Shown here in pieces: positions 45,171-56,427 of a stretch of DNA of 64,000 nucleotides. Position 1 is the stretch's first letter. Each line of letters begins with the position of its first letter. Position numbers and translations under genes: made by a program. The notes beneath the pieces were generated by a model. That model worked only from the letters and a program-made list of their open reading frames with translations. It was not told where the DNA came from and did not search any database. Origin of the DNA: Chrysogorgia sp. JL179-B06. Taxonomy: Eukaryota; Cnidaria; Anthozoa; Scleralcyonacea; Chrysogorgiidae. The stretch covers positions 3,638,001 through 3,702,000 of the forward strand of contig JAYKKM010000047.1 in the NCBI GenBank assembly GCA_035772405.1. The letters are read 5' to 3'.

Positions 45171-46466
45171 TTAAATGCTGTGTAATAATCTTGCAGGGGT
45201 ATTTAATCCTACTTTAACTTCATTTCGAAATTCACCAATAAAAATTAACGCACCCGCAATTGTATTTTGAGAAAAATGAAAATCAACATTAACATTTCCT
45301 GACGGTTTTACGGTAATACTGAAAGATGAGAGTCTCTATTATCTGTTAAATCAAATTATAATACACTATATCCGTCATTATAGGTCATGGGCATTTCTGA
45401 ATAGTCACGATTTAATACCGATCGTAATTTTGAATAAGCTTCAGCATGATTTTCTATTCTCCCAGCAACAGCGTTATTTACCGAAACTTCAACATTATCA
45501 TAATTAGGCCAGGTAAAATCAAAAATATTATGAGATATGCCTAATTCCAATTTGCTAATGGGGAAAATACAATATATAAACGTGTAGGAACGCTACCATT
45601 AAACACATCGATCACTTGATGTGAATTTCGTCCTGCAGCTAATGATTCAGCAATGCAACGATAATTGGTTGTATAATATAATGTTTCTTTATTACGTGTT
45701 ATCATTTCTGTATTAATTGCATCTGATAATTTTTTTTTTGGTTTAAATACAGGAATTTTTATTTTAAAATCGTCTAGGGTAATTCTAGTATCAGCAACAG
45801 GCATATTAGCATGATTAGTACCCATCATTACACGTAATTCAACTTAATACGCTGTAGGAATATATACTTCAGCACCACCTTTACTAAATAATGAACAATC
45901 AATATCATCTATCAAATACTGTGATTGATTTTGAAATGCCTGTGCTTTTTGTCTCCCTCCTGTATTTACGACAGCAGTCCCATTATGAAAACCAGCGATA
46001 TCGCTCATATGTTCGGCTGTATCTAAATATGCTAAATTAAGCTCTTTAGAATCTTTATATCCCCACGGTATTTGACGCATTATAAATTCTATCCATGATG
46101 CAAAATGTGCAAAATTATCTGATGGCGTAATTAAATTTTCATTTATTTTTAATTCTTTTGTTTTCCACATTGTACGAAGGGGTAATGTAATCATCGAAAA
46201 CCCCGATGCTGCAGGTGCTATAACTCCAGCAGCATTTCTAATTGATACTGTAGCCATTATTTTAGCATCACTTGTTTTCATTAATCCAACGGCATTCCCA
46301 TGCCTTGTAAACGTGTATACTGACGATTGATTATCGACAGGATTCGCGATAATTTCAGTTTCACGACATTCAGTAAACGTATCATTATAGGGTGATGAAG
46401 TAAAAATTGTAAAGGTTCACTAAATAATATGTCATTTTTTTCTATTTCTTCAATTTTTTTAGTCAT
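45171..46466 (-). pseudogene. double-jelly-roll major capsid protein, broken
   Basis: Four frame segments (46466-46281, 46281-45844, 45828-45541, 45550-45356 and a C-terminal piece to 45171) cover a ~430-codon protein. Recognised by the pattern of the animal F54H12.2-like Polinton capsid family: an early TECRETEIIANP stretch, KIMATVSIRNA, then a region PLRTMWKTKELKINENL, FAHFASWIEF, and a later ELGISHNIFDF followed by a final strand NVNVDFHFSQNTIAGALIFIGEF. Frameshifts at ~46370, ~45840, ~45545 and ~45340. Would form the icosahedral shell. Confidence 0.85.
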
Positions 46467-46738
46467 TTTTTTTAAACGTTAATTTTAAGAATATTTGAAA
46501 CCGTTCCCAACACTTGAGGAAGAAGCATACCCAGTGCCAGCGCTCCTCCAAAACATCCTTTTTGTATTTTTTTTCTACGCTTTCTTATATCTCTTTTGTT
46601 TTTTGTTTTTTTTATATATTTTTACGTGTCATTTATTTATTTATTTTAAAAAAACAATATCCACAACACAACATTAAAAAAAGACGAATGATTTTTTTAT
46701 ATAACATTTTTTATTTATACTTTTTTTTTACAGTTTAT

Positions 46739-46987
46739 CTATTTTGTAAAAAACGTATTACATTTGGATCTATTTTTTACTTTTTTTTTATTATTGTATA
46801 ATAAGTATCTAAATTTACATTTGGGGGTAATTACACCATCATTTAATACAATTTCTTTCTTAGTTGGATTTTCTTTATTTTTTCTTTTCACAAAAAAATA
46901 TGATGATGAATAATTTTTTCCACGATTTCTACCATTTAACAATTCAGTATAATCTTCTTCGGATAGTTCATTTTTTTTTTCAGTCAT
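46739..46987 (-). CDS. hypothetical basic protein, 82 aa
   Basis: MTEKKNELSEEDYTELLNGR... with Lys/Asn-rich C-terminus. Same strand as the capsid genes, between minor and major capsid. No family recognised. Confidence 0.45.
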   Translation of the reverse strand: MTEKKNELSEEDYTELLNGRNRGKNYSSSYFFVKRKNKENPTKKEIVLNDGVITPKCKFRYLLYNNKKKVKNRSKCNTFFTK

Positions 46988-47197
46988 TAATTTTTTTCTT
47001 CAAATAAATTTATATATATCTTAATTTCTTCACCTTTTAACAATACGTTATTCTCATAGTTAATAAAGAACTGTAGTGATTGTTTAGCCTCTTGATCACT
47101 TTAGCCTCTTGATCACTATGATGAATAAGGATTTTTTTCGTTAATATAAAATAATTATTTTATAGTATATAAAAAACGTTCCATTATTATTTATTTA

Positions 47198-47434
47198 TTA
47201 TCCTGAAATCGCTCCATTATTATTTTTTTTTGATTGTTTTACAGAACTGAAATCCATTTTTTTTGCACAAGTAATTCGAAATGAATTTTTTATATTTTTA
47301 TATTCAATCGAATTTAAATTCCATAAAAAAGTTTTCCCACTATTTACTACAATATAAAGAGAAAAAGGATAAAATAATTTATATTTTTTAATTATCATTT
47401 CCCCATTTTTTTCTTCAAGAACAATCAAAAGCAT
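47198..47434 (-). CDS. hypothetical protein, 78 aa
   Basis: Start ATG overlaps the TAA of the minor capsid gene (TAATG), a compact arrangement that supports reality. Sequence MLLIVLEEKNGEMIIKKYKL... has alternating hydrophobic strands; no family recognised. Confidence 0.5.
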   Translation of the reverse strand: MLLIVLEEKNGEMIIKKYKLFYPFSLYIVVNSGKTFLWNLNSIEYKNIKNSFRITCAKKMDFSSVKQSKKNNNGAISG

Positions 47435-49450
47435 TATGTTGAATGTATTAAAGAATCAATACTAAGCGTTCTTGAATCAAAAGAAACTAATTTTACTGTA
47501 GTATCTTTAACTTTAATAATTAAATTTTCTCAATGATTTTGGTCCACCTTGTTGACTCCATTGAATGGAAACTGTTGTTAACAATTCAGCACAACTATCA
47601 TCAACTAACCCTAGTTCTATTTCATCACAATATATAAACATTTTATTTAATCCATCGGATATATCGGGTAAGTAATCAAAATGTTTATAAAAAAGGGTAT
47701 GGGGTGTAGGGTTATCTTTTTTTATTTCAAACAAGAGTGGAACGATTTCAAGTTCTTTTTCATTTTGTAAACCCTGCATAAAAGCTAATTTTTTTGAAAA
47801 TAATATATTAATCTTTTGATTAAAAGAAGCATATTGAATACCTTTTTTAGTAGTCTTGTTAGATAATCGAAATTCATTTACATCACCCCCATCAACTGAT
47901 TTACGAGAGTTTTCATATATCCAACACTCAATCTCAACATTAACATTAATAATCACGGCAGGAAATTATTGTTGAAAATTGGGCCACCAGCCCCAGTTCC
48001 CTTTTTGCCTGAAATTGCTCGGTCTGACATGTCCATGCCTTGTCGGGAAATTGTTTACAATGCTTTGGCTGTCCTTTCGGAAGACTGAATGTAAATTTTG
48101 CCACCTAGCGCTCATATCCAAACTGCTATCTGTTAGCTTTCGTCTCGTATATTGGTCGCGTTGTTTCATGCTTTAATTTATCACGCGTTCTCGCATTTCC
48201 AAGCAACATATGACGCCAGACAACAGTGAAGTGGTTAAATATGTTGGTCCAAAGCGGAGTTAAATATATAGTCTTTAATTGATTTACTGAAGAAAGCGAA
48301 ACCGTTGAACCACAGAAGTTGTGTTGTTCTTTCATTTGAGCGCTTGCGAAGAACGTTTGGTAATGCATCTCTTGGTGAAAATTTGTAACAAAATTTGGCA
48401 AATTTGCGTCGCGGGTGAAACGTGATGCCTCTTTATCCAACAGCAAGAGACACAGGCTACAAAAAGAACATCAACCACTTGCCTCCTCTGTAGGCAACTC
48501 TATGACTACTGATGCCGCTAAACGCCATGTAGAATTTCACCCAAAAGACTGCGCATATTGCTAGAAAGACACAGAATTACCTACGAAGCAGGAGTAAGGT
48601 AAAGTAAGGTAAACTTTATTTAAATTTATTAATATATTAATTTTATCTTCTAGTAGCGTCTCTCTTCTTCGACCTTTCACCCGCGCCGCAAATTTGACAA
48701 ATTTTGTTACAAATGTTCACCAAGAGATACATTACCAAACGTTCTTCGCAAGCGCTCGAATGAAAGAACAACACATCTTCTGTGGTTCTATGGTTTCGCT
48801 TTTTTCAGTAAATCAAGTGAACAAAATATATATACGTCTGTTTAGACCAACTTATAAGTACCGCGATGTTGTCTGTGTCGTCAAAGATAGGCATCGAAAT
48901 GCATAGACAACGCATAAATTATAATGTGAAGCAGCACTCTCTCAATATAGTAAACGAAAGCTAAGAGGTAGGAGATTTTAGATATGATCAGGGCGAAACA
49001 AGACTTTGACTCAGTCTTCCGAATGAACCCCCAAAAGTTTGTAAACATTTTCCAGATCAAGCATTATTCATGACCGCGCAACATCCGGTCAAAACAACTA
49101 CTGGGAACTGGAGACATTTTCGTGGCCCAATTTGCGGTATTAATTTCCTAGCGTGAATTACTTTCCCATGTGATCCGATTGTAAAAAAAAATTCAAAATC
49201 CTTCTAAGATATTATTTAAAAAAATAATTAATGAAGATAAATCATAAATTCCGTATGGTTATGATAAATGAAAAAAAACATTCTTCACACACAATATTTT
49301 TAGTTGTTTGGGATAACAAACTTGTAAAACTTCTAAAAAACATTCATTGTTCAAAGAATCAATAGGTTGTGCAATTTTCATTTCAAAATCATTAATCAAA
49401 TTCTTTTGAAGTCCTCTTGATTTTGAATTACTAGCAATGTGGAAATTCAT
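47434..49450 (-). pseudogene. minor capsid (penton-like) protein, split by a DNA transposon
   Basis: The N-terminal part (49450-49259) starts MNFHIASNSKSRGLQKNLIN, continuing IAQPIDSLNNECFLEVLQVCYP, the pattern of a conserved Polinton virion protein. The C-terminal part (47956-47513 and on to 47434) contains GLNKMFIYCDEIELGLVDD, its second hallmark. A ~1.2-kb inverted-repeat transposon (47954-49155) lies between. A frameshift near 47525 precedes the last ~28 codons. The start overlaps the integrase stop (ATGA). Confidence 0.75.
47954..49155. mobile_element. non-autonomous inverted-repeat DNA transposon inside the minor capsid gene
   Basis: Left end CACGGCAGGAAATTATTGTT and right end (complement) CACGCTAGGAAATTAATACC, both reaching AAATTGGGCCAC and CCAGTTCCC about 40 bp in. 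AAT flanks both ends. A second, inner inverted repeat has arms ~48240-48430 and ~48672-48830 (TTTCACCCGCG, CAAACGTTCTTCGCAAGCGC). G+C is much higher than in the viral DNA. CAC-type ends with a 3-bp duplication suggest a CMC/CACTA-like relative, tentatively. Confidence 0.75.
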
Positions 49451-50361
49451 TTTTTTTTAAAAACTTGTAATTCAGCACGATAAAAAATTCCTTTAATTTC
49501 TTCACGTTGTTCGTCTTCTAATTGATATGTAACGGGGTCAGTGATAAATACTTTTTTAATAAAAAATATCTCATTAGTCCATCGTCGAAGACTACTTTTT
49601 TCAAAAATATTATTTTTTGCTCTTACAATACGAACACGAGTTCCTTCTTGTATCAGATCTTGAGTAGGAATAGGATAATTTAAATGATCACGTACTATTT
49701 TATTTTTTACTTTACGTATTTTCCCTTTTTTTCTTCACGATAAATTTCAAAAGGTGTTGCACCAGCTAATGCTTTATGTGGGGAATTATTATAACGATTA
49801 ACAATAAGGGGTAAATACTGAATATATTCAAATTCTCCAGTCATTGTTAAAACACGACGAACCATTGTTTTTAAAGTTCCAATTACACGTTCCACATGGG
49901 ATGCTTTTATTTCTCTATTATACGTATGAAATACTTCAAAATTATACTTTTTACTTAATTTCGTACGTATATCTTGAAATTCTGTTCCTTCATCACTTTG
50001 AATTTTAAGAGGAGCTATTCCTTCTTCAATAACAATACTTTCAAATTTATTTTGAACATTATTAGACGTTTTCTTTTTTATTAATTTTACCCAACAAAAC
50101 CTTGAAAAAATATCAATACACACCAACCAATAACGATATTGATTATTATATCGGGCTAAATCTTTATTTTCAGCTAAATCAATTTCCCATTGTTCATTAT
50201 TTTTATTAACAGAATATTTCAAACGTCTATATATTTTTTACTACCACTATGTAATCTATAATTAGAATAATCAGTATCAGGTAATGTCTCTCCTTTTAAT
50301 AATCTTGAAGCTTTTTCAATAAAGTCCGCAGAAAATTTAGTTTTTTTCTTTTTATTCATTT
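49447..50361 (-). pseudogene. retroviral-type (rve) integrase, broken
   Basis: Catalyses insertion of the element. Start MNKKKKTKFSADFIEKASRL at 50361. After a frameshift near 50224 the catalytic core (50222-49707) keeps all three acidic residues: D in WEIDLAEN, D in IQSDEGTEF, E in SHVERVIGTLK, spaced as in D,D-35-E integrases. A second frameshift near 49730 precedes a C-terminal SH3/chromo-like region (GTRVRIVRAKNNIF ... EEIKGIFYRAELQVF). TGA at 49447-49449 overlaps the ATG of the minor capsid gene. Confidence 0.9.
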
Positions 50362-50469
50362 CTAAAATAAAGAAATAAAATGAGTATAATATTCTTCAAG
50401 TTCATCAACGAAAGTTTTAGTAAACGAACCTCATCATCACTTTCTACTTTTATTTTCTTAATCTTTTCG

Positions 50470-51060
50470 GCTTGAACATCGTTGTCGTCGTCATCGACGT
50501 CGCCGTCAAAATTGAGTGTAATAAGCAAGGCTTGACATTGCCGCTCGCAAACTCGCAAAATGCGAGTGAAATTTTGGTTTTGGAGAGTTTTAGCGAGTCA
50601 GAAAACATTTCACCAGCAGAGTTTTGCGAGTATGACCTCAATCGCATGTTTTGAACGATTTGAAAGAAAGAGCCTGGCTTCATCACAGTCAGCGGTTTCA
50701 TTAAGAAACATGCGTGGAGTAGATGCGCAAGTGATATCTTCCTCGAGGTTTAGTCACGGCTTTAGTAATAAATCATGAATAAAATTTCTAGTTTTTTTGA
50801 GAGAAAAAGGAAAATTCGTCCGCCGAAACAGCCGATTCAACAGACGAACCTCCAAAGAAAACATCAGCCCCATGATAGTAGGGTCAACTATAAGATTAGT
50901 CACTAAAATAAAGTTAATGAAATTAAACACAAATGAACAATTACTATATTTACTATGGTTTCTATGGTTACATAGGGGATTTTAAATTTTGCTAGTGACT
51001 TTTGAATTTTTGCTAGTGAGAATGAAACCTACTGGCACATGTTTGCTAGTGGTCTCAAAA
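50470..51060 (+). other. inserted foreign segment, possibly a transposase 5' exon
   Basis: G+C is above the viral background. A frame from ATG 50775 (MNKISSFFERKR) shifts into KENSSAETADSTDEPPKKTS, the Lys/Ser/Pro-rich style of the N-terminus of hAT/ZMYM-type proteins; later, near 51010-51050, FASENETYWHMFASGLK is open. Family assignment is weak. Confidence 0.3.
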
Positions 51061-51061
51061 G

Positions 51062-51690
51062 TTAAGGTAGACCCTTGGTAATAAGTGGTTTCTTTTTCTT
51101 CAATACTCGTTTTTTGACTGTGGTAGGTGGGGATTTATGACCTGTAGCATGATTATACTTTCTTAGGGCAATAATATATTCATCCAAGGAATCTTTCTTT
51201 TTAATATGAAAACTACCCCAGTCATCAGACCATACGATTTCACTTGACGTTGCGTTGTTGTTGCTGGTTGTTGGTGCAGGATCATCGTCAAATTCCATTG
51301 CATCATCAGGTAATTCGTTATCTTGATGCTGATAACAAATTTCCAAACCACCCCATGCGTCTGTACGAACAACCAAACGACAAGTTTGCTTTTTCCAATT
51401 ATCAAATCTTGCCACTTCAAAAAATATTTGACCCGATTTCTCTTGAATGTTAATCTTATTAAGAACATTCAACAATGAAGGAATATGATCACTTTTAACT
51501 TCAACAGCGCTATTGAATGTGTACTTGTCACATCTTTTATTTGTAGGGTATACGTTTGCGAGAATAGCATTACCGTTGATTTTTTTTGTGCAATTATTTT
51601 TGCAGACAAATCTGTATATGATTGCATTTTATAAAAATGGTCATGCTGTTGTTTCGCATAAAGTTCCACCATCTCTGAATCTGTTCCCAA
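51062..51690 (-). pseudogene. hypothetical viral protein, one frameshift
   Basis: Frames 51690-51469 (MGTDSEMVELYAKQQHDHF...) and 51475-51062 join across a slip near 51490 into a ~205-codon protein: an N-terminal ~130-residue alpha/beta part with DVTSTHSIALLKLK and CRLVVRTDAWGGLEICYQ, an acidic Ser/Asn linker and a Lys-rich C-terminus (KKRVLKKKKP). No family recognised; the layout (folded domain, acidic linker, basic tail) could suit a nucleic-acid-binding protein. Confidence 0.5.
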
Positions 51691-51982
51691 GTGAAGGGTA
51701 AATGACGAATCACTGTAGGGACAGTGCTTATTTTTAACATCCTAACAATTTTTTTTTATTAATAAAATAAAAAATATGTACACTATAGAGTAATTCATAA
51801 TAAAAAAAATTATTCCATCAAAATGAATTGTACGAGATGGTGCATATATATTGTGGGTCTAATACTGTTTTTGTTTTATAATATATTTGTACCAAACTGT
51901 GAAATAAAAAAAGATTTTATTACACTAATAACGTGTATAATTGATTACAACATTTTATATCAAATAAACTATTTTGTTTTCT

Positions 51983-52529
51983 TTACATAACTCCTAAAAT
52001 TTTACATAACTTTCTATGTTGTTTTTTTGTTTTTATTTTACATTCTATTTTATTTTCTAGAAATGCAACAAGTGCTTTCCCTATTCTCCCATTTCCATCG
52101 GAAAAAGGATGAATGGTTTCAAAAATAAAATAAATCAAAACTGATATATTTTTTCTTTTATAGTTTTTACGTAAAATTCATCTAAATGTTCCATATATTG
52201 TTCAATATCTAAAGGATCAACCCTTCATGAAATCCAACAAATCTTTTTTTTACTGTAATTTCCAGCATTCGTTAAATGGGACATGTACAACATTCACTTA
52301 TTTTCCATTTTTCCTTTTTTTCCATATAAAATTATAAAATTTTCAACCCACATTTCATCCAAAACTCTTTTTCATTTTCTTCGTCTTCTTCCATTCGTAT
52401 AACATCATACGCAAACACTTTAAATTTTAAACAGTCTTTTAATTCCTTTTTTTTTTACATACACTTTTGTTCACTAATACTTTTATAAAAAATAGCCCAA
52501 TTGATATTCGACTCAGTCAATTCGTTCAT
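51983..52529 (-). pseudogene. Fic-domain protein, broken
   Basis: The minus strand carries the Fic signature HPFSDGNGRIGK (rc of about 52086-52121), matching HPFxxGNGRxxR with the catalytic His and the nucleotide-binding loop intact. Upstream in other frames come RFVGFHEG and DPLDIEQYMEHLDEFY, as expected before the motif, and downstream ALVAFLENK. At least three frameshifts and stops (near 52145, 52215, 52340) inactivate it. Fic enzymes transfer AMP or other phosphate-containing groups to proteins. ATG at 52529 overlaps the preceding stop (ATGA). Its place inside the viral gene block argues that it is a viral accessory gene. Confidence 0.85.
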
Positions 52530-52765
52530 ACAGGATTGCATGAAGCTAAATTATAATTCAATGTTGCTTGTATATAATTTCTTATCATAATAAATAAATC
52601 TGTTACTTCTTCATCAAGCATTATTACATGTGCAAATATTTTCTCTTTACACTTAAATTCTCCTATAATTCCCCCATAATCTCGCGTAACATACACAGAA
52701 TGTAATACTAGGGTGTGATTTTCATTTGAATCATAATTACTTTTGTTTAAAATACTTAATTTCAA
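52526..52765 (-). CDS. hypothetical protein, 79 aa
   Basis: MKLSILNKSNYDSNENHTLV ... with strand-rich pattern and TRDYGGIIGEFKCK. Stop TGA overlaps the Fic start. Could be a separate gene or the N-terminal part of the Fic protein detached by a stop. Confidence 0.45.
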   Translation of the reverse strand: MKLSILNKSNYDSNENHTLVLHSVYVTRDYGGIIGEFKCKEKIFAHVIMLDEEVTDLFIMIRNYIQATLNYNLASCNPV

Positions 52766-52903
52766 AGGATCAAACTAAAAAAAAATAACTTACTCTTACA
52801 TTTTTTATACCGACATTTATCAAAGGATACTTTACCCTTTTTATATAATGTATAAAATCCAAAAAAACATATTTAATATTTTTTTCAGAAAGACCTTTTT
52901 TGT

Positions 52904-53611
52904 CTATTGAATAAGCTTCCTAGGGTTATGTTCACGACAATAAAATATAAAACATGAAGTGAACATGATAAGATTTTTAGTTGAACCACAATAAGCATGA
53001 GAATTGAAAATACTAGGTGCTACCATTAACAAATAAATATGTAAAAAAAGAGAAAAATCACCTTTCTGGCGACGTATGTGCTTAAATTTGCTTTCTAAAC
53101 TTTCTTTTCCAAAACTCATAGTATAAGCATTTTCTTTCAAGGGTTAGATTTTGTACAAAATATGTATAATGATACTTATCATTGGGGTGTAAGAATTGAA
53201 ATAAATCTGATTGATTTTCAATAGGTAATAAAATAAATAAAACTTTAAAACAATCGGGGAATGAAAAAAAACTACAGCATAACTCGTCTGATTCAACTAG
53301 TATAGTACGTTGTACTATATATGTTCTCTTCAAGGAATATTTTCTTTGACTTTCTTTTAAATTCGGTATCATATAAGAGAAACGATCTTCTAGAATAAAA
53401 TAGGATTCCATTCCATTGGTTCCCTTGATTTTTTCATATAAACTGTAGAGCTATCTTCGTGGGGTTGAGTTTTTTCACGATCCATAATGGGACATGTGAC
53501 ATATTTTCCACGATAATAATCAAATAATCTACATAACCAAAATAAATATCCAATTTCTCCTTGGTTAAAATATTGAAAATAAAGAACAACTCTTAAAATT
53601 GTTTCAATCAT
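52904..53611 (-). pseudogene. hypothetical viral protein in three frames
   Basis: Frames 53611-53390, 53411-53082 and 53140-52904 overlap end to start and read as one ~235-codon protein: MIETILRVVLYFQYF, GYLFWLCRLFDYYRGKYVTC, then SYMIPNLKESQRKYSLKRTY and FPDCFKVLFILLP, then FGKESLESKFKHIRRQKGDF. No family recognised. Confidence 0.5.
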
Positions 53612-53715
53612 AATGCTGTGATTTGAAATGTCATATTTTACTCTTTATATAGCTTTCAAATTCATTAAGCTAAAAAAAATCAAAACGCTTTTTTGATATT
53701 TTTAAACTGTTTATT

Positions 53716-54365
53716 TCAAATATTTAATTCATTAAAATTATTACATAATTTCCCACAAGAATTAAAATATACATGTATTTGCAACATAGATTTATCAAAA
53801 TGTACTTTATCTATTAATGTTACAATATAATTTCCATTACTGGTACCATAATTCACATTAAGTACAGATAATATATTTTCATCTTTAATAAGAATTAAAT
53901 AAAGCTCTTGACCATCAAAATTTTCACGTAAATGATAACTTACTAATCTAAATCTTGAATCCTTACATTTACCATACAAAAACACTTTTGAATAACATGG
54001 AATATTATTTATCTCAAAACAATCAATAGTCGAAATTAACGTGGGTAATCTCGGTTCTCTATCAATAAATACTACATGTTTTCCCACTAACTGATCATAA
54101 AATACCATATCGCCACTAAAACCGTCTATTAAAAATCTATAATATCTTTTTCCACCATATCTTTTCCGAAATATAGATTGTTCATTTTTATCTTCCACAT
54201 AAATGTTAAAATATTTATAAAAATAATCAGCACATCTAAACTGATAGGGGTTCTCGATCTCTCCATTCCAAAAAATAAAACGTTGAATCTCGTGTTTATT
54301 CTGTGTAATAAATATTGAATGTCCGGATAAAGAATTTCATCAAAATCACGCTCTCGTACAGCCAT
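53716..54365 (-). pseudogene. hypothetical viral protein with one frameshift
   Basis: Frames 54365-54129 (MAVRERDFDEILYPDIQYLL...) and 54198-53716 (RKRYGGKRYYRFLIDGFSGD ... VFIDREPRLPTLISTIDCFE) belong to a single ~215-codon protein; the slip is near 54230. Rich in beta-type alternation, Tyr and Phe. No family recognised. Confidence 0.5.
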
Positions 54366-54408
54366 TTAAATCTTTAAAAGTTTAAGAAAAACCTCAACGT
54401 CTTTTCTT

Positions 54409-54618
54409 CTATTCGTGCCCTATTCCCACTGAAACATTCACTGTATATTTCCACCGTATATTTAACTTTTTTAACAACCAACGTTTAAAACTGTTTAGTC
54501 TAGAAAGTTTTAATTCGTCTGGATGAATCGCACACGGACGTTTGTTAATACACCTTCCACATGGGTGTTTGTAATATAATCTTTCAAATTGTTCATCTGC
54601 TGTTTCTATACGTTCTAT
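54409..54618 (-). pseudogene. small Cys-containing protein, start codon lost
   Basis: ATA (54618-54616) stands where the paralogue at 54889 has ATG. The protein reads IERIETADEQFERLYYKHPC then GRCINKRPC and RLNSFKRWLLKKLNI. Paralogue of the next entry: shared ETxD, RLxY, PCGxC, LNxxxRWLLKK. Confidence 0.55.
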
Positions 54619-54706
54619 TGTAGTCTAACAAATATAAAACAATTATTTTTTTACTCTTATTTATACTTTTTCTTATTTTTTTTATGGGTTTTCTTCTTTA
54701 AATCTT

Positions 54707-54889
54707 TTAACAACATATCTTCTTTAACAACCATCTATTTAATCTACAACAACGTTTTTTTTTATCTTTCCACGGTGTATAATTCACACACACTTCCCCA
54801 CACATATTTCCGTTAAGACATTGTCCACAGGGATATTTTGAATAAAATAATCTATTATATCGTGCATCTACTGTTTCCACGGTTTCCAT
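54707..54889 (-). CDS. small Cys-rich protein, 60 aa
   Basis: METVETVDARYNRLFYSKYP then CGQCLNGNMCGEVCV and a basic RLNRWLLKKICC end. The CxxC...C...C pattern could bind zinc. Tandem duplicate of 54409-54618. Intact. No family recognised. Confidence 0.55.
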   Translation of the reverse strand: METVETVDARYNRLFYSKYPCGQCLNGNMCGEVCVNYTPWKDKKKRCCRLNRWLLKKICC

Positions 54890-55067
54890 GATATTTTGTA
54901 AAAAACATTTTTTCGCATTCTTATTTATATCCTAATAAAATTTCTTTTGATTTTTTTAAATATATTTTTATTTTAGAATATCGTTTTTAATTTGATTTTT
55001 TTCTTTTTATATTTTTTTTATAAAAAATTATATATACAGGTTACCAAAAAGTTAAACGTTATTGTGA

Positions 55068-55559
55068 ATGATGTCGAATTCACATGTGCCCTATCGTGAT
55101 TGTGATGAACATAACGGTAGAAGATATAAAAGAATAACTGCTGATCACTTTAACCCATACTTGGAAGATGAGAATAACTATTATGCAAGTCGTTTTCTAG
55201 CAAAATAATTACCCCACTTTACCTATGTTGTAAAGAAATGTCAACATACGGCATTTTGCGAATGTATTGGTGATATACCTTCAACACCTCCTCAAGCATA
55301 TTACTTATCCCTGGAAGTTAAAAAGAAACATGATACAGAACATGATGAATGGAATTGTTCATGTCTGGGCGAAAATATAACAACAATTGTTGACTATGAT
55401 GCTTCTGATCTTTTACAAAAAGAAATTAAACTAATAATAGATTCCAATAATTTCATGAAAGCTATAGAATATAATCAAAAACTTCTTTTTTTTTTAAAAT
55501 TCGTATGGTGTTTTTCCTTTTTTATTTATTATATATATAAAATTGAACACTTGATTTAA
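55068..55559 (+). pseudogene. accessory family member 1, internal stop
   Basis: MMSNSHVPYRDCDEHNGRRY ... with TAA at 55206-55208 in an otherwise open frame, then FTYVVKKCQHTAFCEC ... PPQAYYLSLEVKKKH and KEIKLIIDS. Aligns with the next gene in the block Y-[VL]-x2-C-[KQ] ... PPQ-x2-Y-x-L-x-L-[EK]-V. Function unknown. Confidence 0.55.
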
Positions 55560-55581
55560 TCACATTGATTTCTAGAACAAG

Positions 55582-55926
55582 ATGGCAACACCCTCTCTCG
55601 TTACCTGTGTCAATTATAGGGGTGTAGCATATTATGACTACACTCCTCGTTATTATTCATGTAATTTTCTTCAAAAAAACTTTCCTAACTATACGTATTT
55701 GGTAGAGGATTGTAAACCTGCTACACTATGTAAAGAATGTAATCCCGCGTTTTGTTCTCCACCTCAATTCTACGAACTAACTCTGAAAGTTATTACAAAA
55801 AAAGGATTACTTGGGGATTCACCCATAAAAACAATTATTGATACTAAGAGTGATCATCTTTTGTATAAAAAAATTAAACTAATAAATGATGTTTACTCAA
55901 TAATTCCACAACAAATTACTTCTTAA
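55582..55926 (+). CDS. accessory family member 2, 114 aa
   Basis: Intact: MATPSLVTCVNYRGVAYYDY ... NYTYLVEDCKPATLCKECNP ... PPQFYELTLKV ... YKKIKLINDV. Six Cys in the first 70 residues. Paralogue of 55068 and, more distantly, of the 57076 gene. Function unknown. Confidence 0.6.
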   Translation: MATPSLVTCVNYRGVAYYDYTPRYYSCNFLQKNFPNYTYLVEDCKPATLCKECNPAFCSPPQFYELTLKVITKKGLLGDSPIKTIIDTKSDHLLYKKIKLINDVYSIIPQQITS

Positions 55927-56019
55927 AATTATTTATTTTCTTGTAATAAAAATGTTTACAAAAATAAAACTCGATTCTTTTTTGCTGTTTCTAACTTTCT
56001 ATCAAAAGTTTATTATTTT

Positions 56020-56375
56020 AAAAACATTAATAATTATTCAAAGATAAAAAAATTTGTTTCCCTCTATCGTTAATGAGACAGCAAGGTTTAATGTTTAATA
56101 AAGGTGTTGAGTTTGCTAATTCTACACTATTATTTTTAATATTTATATCTTTTCCCTTCAATGATGGTAAAAGTTTCTATAAATCCGCCTCTATTAACAA
56201 CATTTTGAAATATCGAGGTCCCTGATGGTCCTTCGGATATAAATAATATCCAGCTTTTACATACTAAGGAGCCACAGGTTCGTATTTTACTAATTGTATG
56301 GGTTCAGCATGATAATACAGTGTAAGATAACCATAAGATTCACCCTCCAAAATCTGTATAAATTTATTTTATATA
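56020..56375 (-). pseudogene. hypothetical viral gene remnant
   Basis: Minus strand, in shifting frames: LEGESYGYLTLYYHAEPIQL, AGYYLYPKDHQGP, GGFIETFTIIEGK, NNSVELANSTPLLNIKPCCL. Protein-like character is clear but stops intervene. No family recognised. Confidence 0.4.
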
Positions 56376-56427
56376 ATAAAACATTTCATGTGAATCATTG
56401 TTATTTTTTTTACATGATTTTCTTTCT

